From Bacteroidota bacterium (GTDB lineage Bacteria > Bacteroidota > Bacteroidia > Chitinophagales > Saprospiraceae): a stretch of 10,397 bases of DNA. The stretch lies in assembly GCA_018969455.1 (NCBI GenBank), contig JAGWYI010000098.1, forward strand, positions 1-10,397, given 5' to 3'. Below the pieces are notes generated by a model that was given only the letters and a program-made list of their open reading frames with translations, searched no databases and was not told the DNA's origin. The translations under genes were made by a program, and so were the position numbers. This document shows positions 1 to 5,551 of the stretch, piece after piece; position 1 is the first letter of the stretch; each line of letters opens with the position of its first letter.

Positions 1-426
1 CAAGGTGATACCTACGATCGCTTTATGGTGCGGCAGGAAGAAATCCGCCAGTCACTCAAACTCATCAACGACGCATACAACAACCTTCCGGAAGGCCCCT
101 ATCACGCAGATGTACCTGAATTTTATTTGCCTGAAAAACCGGATGTGTATACCAAAATGGAGGCGCTCATTTACCATTTTAAAGTAATCATGGGCGAAAC
201 CGAAATACCCAAAGGCGAAGTTTACCACGCTGTGGAAGGCGGAAACGGCGAACTGGGTTTTTACCTGACCAGCGACGGCGGCCGAACACCCTATCGTTTG
301 CACTTCCGCCGTCCGTGCTTCATCTATTACCAGGCCTATCCCGAAATGATCAAAGGCGCCATGCTGTCAGATGCAATTCTGACCATGAGCTCCATGAACG
401 TGATCGCAGGTGAATTAGACGCATAA
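1..426 (+). CDS. nuoD: NADH-quinone oxidoreductase subunit D, C-terminal part (5' end outside window)
   Basis: This is the last 141 codons of the 49-kDa type subunit of complex I. It sits in the peripheral arm and forms the quinone-reduction site together with NuoB and NuoH. The frame is open from base 1 (it reads QGDTYDRFMVRQEEIRQS), so the gene starts upstream and the ATG at 25 is internal. Seen in the sequence: the GD-x-YDR-x2-VR-x2-E block, the GE-x5-GE-x-G-x-YL region, and the C-terminal RPCFIYYQAYPEMIKGAMLSD stretch, which matches the family pattern RPPSF-x5-PE-x2-KG-x-ML-x-D that ends NuoD and the related NiFe-hydrogenase large subunits. The protein ends in GELDA, equivalent to the usual GE(V/L)DR. 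The nuoE start follows 12 nt after the stop, so the two are almost certainly co-transcribed. I cannot tell whether this gene is fused to nuoC, because its 5' part is missing. Confidence 0.95.
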   Translation, partial: QGDTYDRFMVRQEEIRQSLKLINDAYNNLPEGPYHADVPEFYLPEKPDVYTKMEALIYHFKVIMGETEIPKGEVYHAVEGGNGELGFYLTSDGGRTPYRLHFRRPCFIYYQAYPEMIKGAMLSDAILTMSSMNVIAGELDA

Positions 427-438
427 ACTTTTGAATCG

Positions 439-984
439 ATGACAACCACAAGTGCTACAAACGGAACACCCTTCCAATTCTCGGATGCCGCACTGGCTGA
501 AGTGAAAGCATTGATGCAAAAATTTCCGGAAGGAAAACATAAAAGCGCCATTTTGCGCGTATTGCACATCGCTCAGGATGAAAACAACGGCTGGCTAAGC
601 CGCGCCGCCCTCGACCAGGTGGCTGAAACCATGCAACTCAGCCCCATTGAAGTGTATGAAGTAGCCACGTTCTACTCCATGTACAACCTGGAACCTGTAG
701 GAAAATATGTCCTGGAATTTTGCCACACCGGTCCGTGCGCCATTGAAGGCGCCGAACGCATGGTGGCTTATACCCAGCAAAAACTGGGCATAAAAACCGG
801 CGAAACCACCGAAGATGGCATGTTTACCATCAAAGAAGTGGAATGCCTTGGCGCCTGCGGGTATGCCCCCATGATGCAAGTGGGGATTTATTACCATGAA
901 CACCTTAATGAAGCCAAAATAGACCAGTTCCTGGAAGATTGCCGCGCCGGAAAAATTGACAAAGGCAGCTGGAAAATGCACTAA
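439..984 (+). CDS. nuoE: NADH-quinone oxidoreductase subunit E (24-kDa type, thioredoxin-like [2Fe-2S] protein)
   Basis: NuoE belongs to the NADH-dehydrogenase module and carries the off-pathway [2Fe-2S] cluster N1a, close to the FMN held by NuoF. The 181-residue length is normal for the family. An N-terminal helical region (about 15-85) contains the typical GWLSRAALDQVAETM and EVYEVATFYSMY blocks. The thioredoxin-like domain (about 88-170) provides the four cluster ligands Cys95, Cys100, Cys136 and Cys140, in the canonical C-x4-C ... C-x3-C arrangement (CHTGPC and ECLGACGYAP). The ATG at 439 lies 12 nt after the nuoD stop and no better start is available downstream before the conserved blocks. 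No Shine-Dalgarno sequence is visible, which is common in Bacteroidota. A DUF2750-like gene separates it from nuoF, its direct protein partner. Confidence 0.97.
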   Translation: MTTTSATNGTPFQFSDAALAEVKALMQKFPEGKHKSAILRVLHIAQDENNGWLSRAALDQVAETMQLSPIEVYEVATFYSMYNLEPVGKYVLEFCHTGPCAIEGAERMVAYTQQKLGIKTGETTEDGMFTIKEVECLGACGYAPMMQVGIYYHEHLNEAKIDQFLEDCRAGKIDKGSWKMH

Positions 985-998
985 ACCCCTTGATCAAC

Positions 999-1406
999 AT
1001 GAATGCAGAAGAGATAGAAAAACTGTTCAAAAAACCGGGAGAAAAACGCTACGACCTGTTTGTAAAACAAGTGGCGGAATCAGAAGTGGTGTACGGATTG
1101 GGCGATGATGAAGGCTGGGCCATGCTTGGCGATGACGATGATGCCGATATTCTCCCTTTTTTCCAGGATCCGGATGTAGCACTCGCATTTCGCCAATCAG
1201 CCGAATTCGAGGAATACGATGTCATGGAACTCGATGTGAACGAATTGCTGGAGTGGCTGGATAACATGACCGAAGAAAACATGCTGGTAGCGGTTTGTCC
1301 AAATACGGAGTTCAACGGCGCGGTGGTAGAACCCGCCATGTTGAAAGCCGATCTGATGAAAGAGTTGGAAAAATACGACGAAGACGGCAAGCGCATTAAT
1401 CAATAA
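999..1406 (+). CDS. DUF2750-like acidic protein of unknown function embedded in the nuo operon
   Basis: This is a 135-residue soluble protein with no signal peptide or membrane segment. It is not a known complex I subunit. The layout resembles my memory of the DUF2750 family: RYDLFVKQVAESEVVYGLGD (17-36), then D-x-EGWAML, an acidic DDDDAD turn, LPFF in place of the usual LPVWP, a FRQSAEFEEY block, a helix VNELLEWLDNM (80-90) and VAVCPN...GAVVEPAMLKADL (97-119). It is strongly acidic: about 36 Asp/Glu against 12 Lys/Arg by hand count. The frame is also open back to a TTG at 990, but the ATG at 999 is preferred because it is a standard start and the added residues (MIN) contribute nothing. The gene lies 14 nt after nuoE and 29 nt before nuoF, so it is probably co-transcribed. 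The family has no established function that I know of. A role in assembly or regulation of the NADH module is inferred only from position. Confidence 0.78.
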   Translation: MNAEEIEKLFKKPGEKRYDLFVKQVAESEVVYGLGDDEGWAMLGDDDDADILPFFQDPDVALAFRQSAEFEEYDVMELDVNELLEWLDNMTEENMLVAVCPNTEFNGAVVEPAMLKADLMKELEKYDEDGKRINQ

Positions 1407-1416
1407 TTTGTTGAAA

Positions 1417-1431
1417 TTCACTTATTTGCAA
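1417..1431 (+). repeat. Left arm of an imperfect 15-bp inverted repeat flanking nuoF
   Basis: TTCACTTATTTGCAA in the gap before nuoF is the reverse complement, with one mismatch in 15 (the inner 11 bases are perfect), of TTGCAAATAAGCGAA at 2825-2839 in the gap after nuoF. It lies 5 to 19 nt upstream of the nuoF ATG. The role is unknown. A chance match between two AT-rich gaps remains possible. Confidence 0.4.
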
Positions 1432-1435
1432 TAAA

Positions 1436-2776
1436 ATGGGACGCAAACTCCTGCTTGAACACGCCCAGGTTGAGGGCATCCGCTCCTATGAGGTTTACCG
1501 CAAACAAGGCGGTTACCGCTCGGTGGAGAAAGCGCTTAAAACCATGTCGCCCGATGGCGTTCTGGAAGAAGTGAAAAAATCCGGCTTGCGCGGACGCGGA
1601 GGCGCGGGCTTCCCCACGGGCATGAAATGGTCGTTTCTGGCCAAACCGGAAGGCGTGCCACGCTATTTGTTGTGCAATGCCGACGAAAGCGAACCCGGTA
1701 CCTTCAAGGACCGGTATTTGATGGAAAAAATTCCACACCTGCTCATCGAGGGTATGATTGTTTCCAGTTTCGCGCTGGGCGCCAACACCTCCTATATTTA
1801 CATCCGGGGAGAATACTCCTGGATTGTTTTTATCCTCGAAAAAGCCATTCAGGAGGCTTATGCCAATGGCTGGCTGGGCAAAAACATCCTGGGCTCTGGC
1901 TATGACCTGGATCTGTATGTTTCCCCGGGCGCAGGCGCGTACATATGCGGGGAAGAAACCGCTCTGATCGAGAGTTTGGAAGGAAAACGCGGCAATCCGA
2001 GGGTAAAACCGCCGTTTCCGGCGGTAAAAGGCCTGTGGCAGAGCCCAACCGTGGTAAACAATGTAGAAACCATTGCAGCCGTTGTGCCCATCGTCAACGA
2101 GGGCGGCGATGAATACGCCAAAATCGGCATCGGCAAAAGCACGGGAACCAAATTGATTTCGGCTGGCGGCAACATCAACCGCCCCGGCGTGTATGAAATT
2201 GAACTCGGTGTTCCGGTGGAAGAGTTTATTTATTCCGATGAATATTGTGGCGGCATGAAAAACGGCAAGAAATTGAAAGCCTGTGTGCCAGGCGGATCTT
2301 CTGTGCCCATTTTGCCCCATTTCCTCATCAACCGCACCGCAAACGGCGAGCAGCGTTTGATGACTTATGAAAGCTTGTCTGACGGCGGATTCGCCACCGG
2401 CTCCATGCTGGGTTCTGGCGGCTTTATCGTATACGATGAGGATCAATGCATTGTGCGCAATACCTGGAATTTTGCCCGTTTTTACCGCCACGAATCCTGC
2501 GGCCAGTGCTCCCCTTGCCGCGAAGGCACCGGCTGGATGGAAAAAGTGCTGTGGCGCATGGAAAATGGCCAGGGCAAAATGTCAGACATTGACATGCTGG
2601 TGGATATTGCCAAAAAAATTGAAGGGAATACCATTTGTCCGCTCGGCGATGCCGCAGCCTGGCCGGTAGCCGCAGCCATCCGACACTTCCGCGAGGAATT
2701 CGAATGGCACGTGAACGAGCCCAAAGCTTGCATGGAACGGAATTACGGATTGGTGCGTGAGCCGGTAGCGGTTTAA
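1436..2776 (+). CDS. nuoF: NADH-quinone oxidoreductase subunit F (51-kDa type; NADH, FMN and [4Fe-4S] N3)
   Basis: NuoF is the entry point of electrons into complex I: it oxidises NADH with FMN and passes electrons to cluster N3. At 446 residues it is full length. The glycine-rich FMN/NADH motif GLRGRGGAGFPTGMKW is at 50-65, followed by the YLLCNADESEPGTFKDR block (77-93), YIYIRGEY (120-127) and GAGAYICGEETALIESLEGK (165-184). The SLBB-type ubiquitin-like region lies around 235-325 (ISAGGNINRPGVYE, CVPGGSS). The [4Fe-4S] N3 ligands are Cys355, Cys358 and Cys361 in ESCGQCSPCREGT, plus Cys401 in NTICPLGDAA. The ATG at 1436 is preceded by the A-rich AATAAA and starts a typical MGRKLLLEH N-terminus. 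The 29-nt upstream gap and the 77-nt downstream gap each contain one arm of a 15-bp inverted repeat, described separately. Confidence 0.98.
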   Translation: MGRKLLLEHAQVEGIRSYEVYRKQGGYRSVEKALKTMSPDGVLEEVKKSGLRGRGGAGFPTGMKWSFLAKPEGVPRYLLCNADESEPGTFKDRYLMEKIPHLLIEGMIVSSFALGANTSYIYIRGEYSWIVFILEKAIQEAYANGWLGKNILGSGYDLDLYVSPGAGAYICGEETALIESLEGKRGNPRVKPPFPAVKGLWQSPTVVNNVETIAAVVPIVNEGGDEYAKIGIGKSTGTKLISAGGNINRPGVYEIELGVPVEEFIYSDEYCGGMKNGKKLKACVPGGSSVPILPHFLINRTANGEQRLMTYESLSDGGFATGSMLGSGGFIVYDEDQCIVRNTWNFARFYRHESCGQCSPCREGTGWMEKVLWRMENGQGKMSDIDMLVDIAKKIEGNTICPLGDAAAWPVAAAIRHFREEFEWHVNEPKACMERNYGLVREPVAV

Positions 2777-2796
2777 TGCGCTTTTTAAACGCATTA
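2774..2796 (+). other. Hairpin overlapping the nuoF stop codon (nuoF-nuoG gap)
   Basis: TAATGCG (2774-2780) and CGCATTA (2790-2796) form a perfect 7-bp stem with a 9-nt loop, beginning at the UAA stop of nuoF. Downstream there is only a broken T-run (CCTTTTTAA about 12 nt away), so this does not look like a strong intrinsic terminator. It may mark an mRNA processing or stability element in the 77-nt gap. Confidence 0.4.
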
Positions 2797-2824
2797 GGCA
2801 TTTAAAACCTTTTTAATCCAACAC

Positions 2825-2839
2825 TTGCAAATAAGCGAA
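2825..2839 (-). repeat. Right arm of the imperfect 15-bp inverted repeat flanking nuoF
   Basis: TTGCAAATAAGCGAA lies 14 nt upstream of the nuoG start codon and is the inverted partner of 1417-1431 (14 of 15 positions). Each copy therefore sits just before the start codon of an NADH-module gene, but in opposite orientation. No known binding site is recognised. Confidence 0.4.
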
Positions 2840-2853
2840 CAAGCATAACTGCT

Positions 2854-3786
2854 ATGCCAAAAGTAAAAATAGACGGTTTTGAAATCGAGGTGCCCGATGG
2901 CACCACCATCCTGCAGGCTGCGCGGATGATCGGCGGCGACATTGTGCCGCCTGCCATGTGCTACTACTCCTCCCTCAAGGGGTCGGGCAGCAAATGCCGT
3001 ACCTGCATGGTGAAAGTCACCAAAGGGTCGGACAAAGACCCTCGCCCGATGCCCAAACTGGTTACCTCCTGCCAAACCATGGTAATGGACGGCATGGAAG
3101 TGGCCAACACGAGCAGCGAAGAGGTACTCAAGGCCCGCGCCGGTGTGGTGGAATTCCTGCTCCTCAACCACCCGCTTGATTGCCCCATCTGCGATCAGGC
3201 CGGCGAATGCCACCTGCAAGACCTCGCCTACGAACACGGCGCATCAGGCACCCGCTATGAGTTCGAACGCCGTACCTTCGAAAAGATTGACATCGGCCCG
3301 TACATCAAATTGCACATGACCCGCTGCATTTTGTGCTACCGCTGTGTATATGTGGCCAATCAACTCACCGAAAACCGCGTCCACGGCATTTTGAACCGGG
3401 GCGACCATGCGGAAATCAGCACCTTCATCGAAAAAGCCATCGACAACGAGTTCTCAGGCAATATGATCGATGTGTGTCCGGTGGGCGCACTCACCGACCG
3501 AACTTTCCGATTCAAAAGCCGGGTATGGTTCCTCAATCCAATGGATGCGCACCGCGACTGCCCGACCTGCAGTGGAAACGCTGTCGTTTGGATGTACGGA
3601 AATGAAATATTTCGGGTTACCGGCCGCAAAGACCAATACGGCGAAGTGCATGAGTTCATTTGCAACACTTGCCGCTTTGAGAAAAAAGCCGTGTCTGACT
3701 GGCACATTGAAGGTCCGCGAAACATCGACCGTCATTCGGTGATTGCCCAGGGCCATTATGGTCAAAAAGCGCTCACAGTTCGCTAA
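2854..3786 (+). CDS. nuoG: NADH-quinone oxidoreductase subunit G, short form with iron-sulfur domains only
   Basis: NuoG carries electrons from NuoF towards NuoI. This 310-residue protein holds only the N-terminal iron-sulfur part of the family. The E. coli protein is about 900 residues, with a molybdopterin-oxidoreductase-like domain that is absent here. A ferredoxin-like [2Fe-2S] domain (N1b) has Cys36, Cys48, Cys51 and Cys73 (C-x11-C-x2-C-x21-C). N5 uses His106, Cys110, Cys113 and Cys119 (HPLDCPICDQAGEC). N4 uses Cys158, Cys161, Cys164 and Cys208 (RCILCYRC ... DVCPVGALTDR). Near the C-terminus, Cys236, Cys239, Cys270 and Cys273 (CPTC ... CNTCRF) occupy the place of the N7 region but with altered spacing. 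The reading frame closes cleanly and nuoH follows after 35 nt, so this looks like a native short form rather than a truncation. Short NuoG is, to my knowledge, usual in Bacteroidota. Confidence 0.93.
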   Translation: MPKVKIDGFEIEVPDGTTILQAARMIGGDIVPPAMCYYSSLKGSGSKCRTCMVKVTKGSDKDPRPMPKLVTSCQTMVMDGMEVANTSSEEVLKARAGVVEFLLLNHPLDCPICDQAGECHLQDLAYEHGASGTRYEFERRTFEKIDIGPYIKLHMTRCILCYRCVYVANQLTENRVHGILNRGDHAEISTFIEKAIDNEFSGNMIDVCPVGALTDRTFRFKSRVWFLNPMDAHRDCPTCSGNAVVWMYGNEIFRVTGRKDQYGEVHEFICNTCRFEKKAVSDWHIEGPRNIDRHSVIAQGHYGQKALTVR

Positions 3787-3816
3787 TTGTTTAAATATCA
3801 ATTGGTTAAATACCAA
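3787..3816 (+). repeat. Tandem 15-bp dyad repeat in the nuoG-nuoH gap
   Basis: Two adjacent 15-mers start right after the nuoG stop: TTGTTTAAATATCAA (3787-3801) and TTGGTTAAATACCAA (3802-3816). They differ only at positions 4 and 12, which are symmetric within the unit. Each is an interrupted palindrome: the second has a perfect TTGGT/ACCAA stem around TAAAT, the first keeps only the TTG/CAA ends plus one inner pair. The array fills almost the whole 35-nt gap and ends 5 nt before the nuoH ATG. It resembles a paired operator or a small RNA structure, but no known regulator site is recognised. Confidence 0.5.
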
Positions 3817-3821
3817 ATTAT

Positions 3822-4859
3822 ATGAGTATCGCATTGCTTTTTACTTTTGCCGTGGTTTTTGAAAAAATGGCGCTCATTTCCGTGCTGTTTTTGGTGACGC
3901 TGGGCGTTGCAGCCTATTCCACGTATGGCGAGCGCAAAATCGCCGCGTTCATGCAAGACCGCATTGGTCCGGACCGGGCGGGTCCGTGGGGCATTTTGCA
4001 GCCCATTGCAGACGGGGTAAAAATGTTTACCAAAGAAGATTTTATGCCGCGCGATGCCGAGCGCTGGTTATACATACTGGCGCCCGGCGCTTTCATTTTT
4101 GTGGCGTGCATGACCAGTGCCGTGATTCCATGGGGCACCCGACTCACAGCTTTCGGCGGAAGCATTGATTTGCAGGTGACCGACATCAACATCGGCATTT
4201 TGTACATCATGGGCTTTGTTTCTTTGGGTGTATACGGCATCATGATCGGTGGCTGGGCCAGCAACAACAAATACTCCCTTTACGGCGCCATCCGTGCGAG
4301 TTCACAAATGATTTCTTACGAATTGGCAATGGGATTGGCCCTTATTTCTGTGGTAATGATTTCCGGAAGTTTGAGCCTGCGCGACATTGCCGAGCAGCAA
4401 ACCGGATTTGGCTGGAACATCCTGTACCAACCCCTCGGTTTTATCATTTTCTTTACCTGCGCACTCGCCGAGTGCAACCGTGCCCCTTTTGACCTGGCGG
4501 AATGCGAAACCGAACTGATTGGCGGCTACCATACCGAATATAGTTCCATGAAACTGGGCTTTTTCCTGTTTGCCGAATACATCAACATGTTCATTTCCTG
4601 CGCAGTGGTTTCTACCCTGTATTTTGGCGGGTACAATTTCCCGGGCTTGGATCCGAACTGGCTGGGTGGCTTCATGGGACCAATCGTGTTGTTTGCCAAA
4701 GTGTTCTTTTTCATTTTCGTATTCATGTGGATTCGCTGGACATTGCCACGTTTCCGGTACGACCAGTTGATGCACCTGGGCTGGAAATCGCTCATCCCCT
4801 TGTCGATTTTGAACATGGTGCTCACCGGTGGCGGCATTCTTTTGTTTGGAAGCCACTAA
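3822..4859 (+). CDS. nuoH: NADH-quinone oxidoreductase subunit H (ND1 type)
   Basis: NuoH is the integral membrane subunit joining the peripheral and membrane arms; it forms the quinone entry tunnel and the first proton-coupling site. The 345-residue length fits an eight-helix family. Conserved blocks: YGERKIAAFMQDRIGPDRAGPWG (35-57, the ERK and RIGP signature) with LQPIADGVKMFTKED (59-73), RASSQMISYELAMGL (158-172, including Glu167), AECNRAPFDLAECETELIGG (216-235) running into YHTEYSSMK (236-244, the acidic loop facing the quinone cavity), and FMWIRWTLPRFRYDQLM (301-317). In the acidic loop the usual DLPE reads DLAE (Ala226 for Pro), a small deviation. The ATG at 3822 gives a typical hydrophobic start and lies 5 nt after the tandem dyad repeat. 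nuoI follows. Confidence 0.97.
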   Translation: MSIALLFTFAVVFEKMALISVLFLVTLGVAAYSTYGERKIAAFMQDRIGPDRAGPWGILQPIADGVKMFTKEDFMPRDAERWLYILAPGAFIFVACMTSAVIPWGTRLTAFGGSIDLQVTDINIGILYIMGFVSLGVYGIMIGGWASNNKYSLYGAIRASSQMISYELAMGLALISVVMISGSLSLRDIAEQQTGFGWNILYQPLGFIIFFTCALAECNRAPFDLAECETELIGGYHTEYSSMKLGFFLFAEYINMFISCAVVSTLYFGGYNFPGLDPNWLGGFMGPIVLFAKVFFFIFVFMWIRWTLPRFRYDQLMHLGWKSLIPLSILNMVLTGGGILLFGSH

Positions 4860-4874
4860 GTCGTTTAATTTTAA

Positions 4875-4890
4875 TACAAAAGAAATTGTA
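4875..4890 (+). other. Small inverted repeat in the nuoH-nuoI gap
   Basis: TACAA (4875-4879) and TTGTA (4886-4890) form a 5-bp stem over an A-rich 6-nt loop, 6 nt before the nuoI ATG. The stem is AT-rich and weak. It is listed only because it lies at the translation initiation region, and it may be chance. Confidence 0.2.
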
Positions 4891-4896
4891 AAAAAT

Positions 4897-5463
4897 ATGC
4901 AACTGACCAACCGTTCTGTTCAGGTAGTCAACAAGAAAATGACCTTCATGGAGCGTATTTACCTCCCGGCCATTTTCAAAGGAATGGCAACCACCCTGCG
5001 GCACTTTTTCATGCGCCCGGCAACGGTGCGTTATCCGGAGGTAAAACGCGAATTTGCACCTGTGTATCGTGGCTGGCATGTGCTGAAACGCGACGAGCAA
5101 GGCCGCGAAAACTGCACTGCCTGTGGTTTGTGTGCGGTAGCTTGCCCTGCAGAGGCCATTACCATGGTAGCCGAAGAGCGCCAAAAAGGAGAAGAGCACC
5201 TGTATCGGGAAGAAAAATACGCAGCGACTTACGAAATCAACATGCTGCGTTGTATTTTTTGCGGTCTCTGCGAAGAGGCTTGTCCCAAAGAGGCTATTTT
5301 TCTGACCGACCGCATAGTTCCTGCCGATTATGCCCGCAATGGCTTTATTTTCGGCAAAGACATGCTGGTGGAAGGCACAACACCCGACAAACGCGTGGAT
5401 GTGAGCGTGCGTCAAAAACACGTACAGGAGAAAAAATGGGCGGCCGAAGGGGTTAAATCCTGA
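4897..5463 (+). CDS. nuoI: NADH-quinone oxidoreductase subunit I (TYKY type, two [4Fe-4S] clusters)
   Basis: NuoI is an 8Fe ferredoxin-like subunit that passes electrons from NuoG (N5/N4) to NuoB through clusters N6a and N6b. With the start at 4897 it is 188 residues and begins MQLTNRSVQVVNKKMTF, followed by an amphipathic membrane-contact helix region (ERIYLPAIFKGMATTLRHFF, about 19-38). The two ferredoxin motifs are complete: Cys73, Cys76, Cys79, Cys83 (CTACGLCAVACP) and Cys119, Cys122, Cys125, Cys129 (CIFCGLCEEACP). The frame is open to an ATG at 4828 inside nuoH, but that would add 23 residues lacking family resemblance, while ATG 4897 follows an A-rich stretch (GTAAAAAAT), as is common in Bacteroidota. 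The gap to nuoJ is the longest in the window (88 nt) and contains a hairpin. Confidence 0.96.
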   Translation: MQLTNRSVQVVNKKMTFMERIYLPAIFKGMATTLRHFFMRPATVRYPEVKREFAPVYRGWHVLKRDEQGRENCTACGLCAVACPAEAITMVAEERQKGEEHLYREEKYAATYEINMLRCIFCGLCEEACPKEAIFLTDRIVPADYARNGFIFGKDMLVEGTTPDKRVDVSVRQKHVQEKKWAAEGVKS

Positions 5464-5513
5464 GGCAATCCTTGAAAACACCGGAATAATAAACCGTTTT
5501 TAGAAAAATATCA

Positions 5514-5534
5514 GCACAAGCAGATTGCTTGCGC
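5514..5534 (+). other. Hairpin in the nuoI-nuoJ gap
   Basis: GCACAAGCA (5514-5522) and TGCTTGCGC (5526-5534) pair over a 3-nt GAT loop: six perfect inner pairs (CAAGCA/TGCTTG), one A-C mismatch and two outer G-C pairs. No T-run follows, so it is not a classical terminator. It lies 17 nt before the nuoJ ATG, in the longest gap of the window. It may be an mRNA stability or processing element between the peripheral-arm genes and the membrane-arm genes. Confidence 0.4.
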
Positions 5535-5551
5535 ACTAACGACTAACCGAC

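Noticed and set aside
1407..1435. Possible Bacteroidota-type promoter (TTTG ... TAnnTTTG) before nuoF
   Set aside because: TTTG at 1407 and TTATTTG at 1422 look suggestive, but the spacer is only about 10 nt and the -7 element does not match TAnnTTTG at its first bases.
1418..2491. Long antisense open frame of 357 codons opposite nuoF
   Set aside because: It lies entirely across nuoF, whose frame has all catalytic motifs and ligands. Its translation has no recognisable domain and it arises from codon bias on the sense strand.
2797..2824. Intrinsic terminator after nuoF
   Set aside because: The nearby T-run (CCTTTTTAA) is not directly joined to the 2774-2796 stem and nuoG clearly belongs to the same operon.
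4828..4896. N-terminal extension of NuoI overlapping the end of nuoH by 32 nt
   Set aside because: The extra 23 residues have no family resemblance, while the ATG at 4897 gives the typical MQLTNRS start with an A-rich leader.
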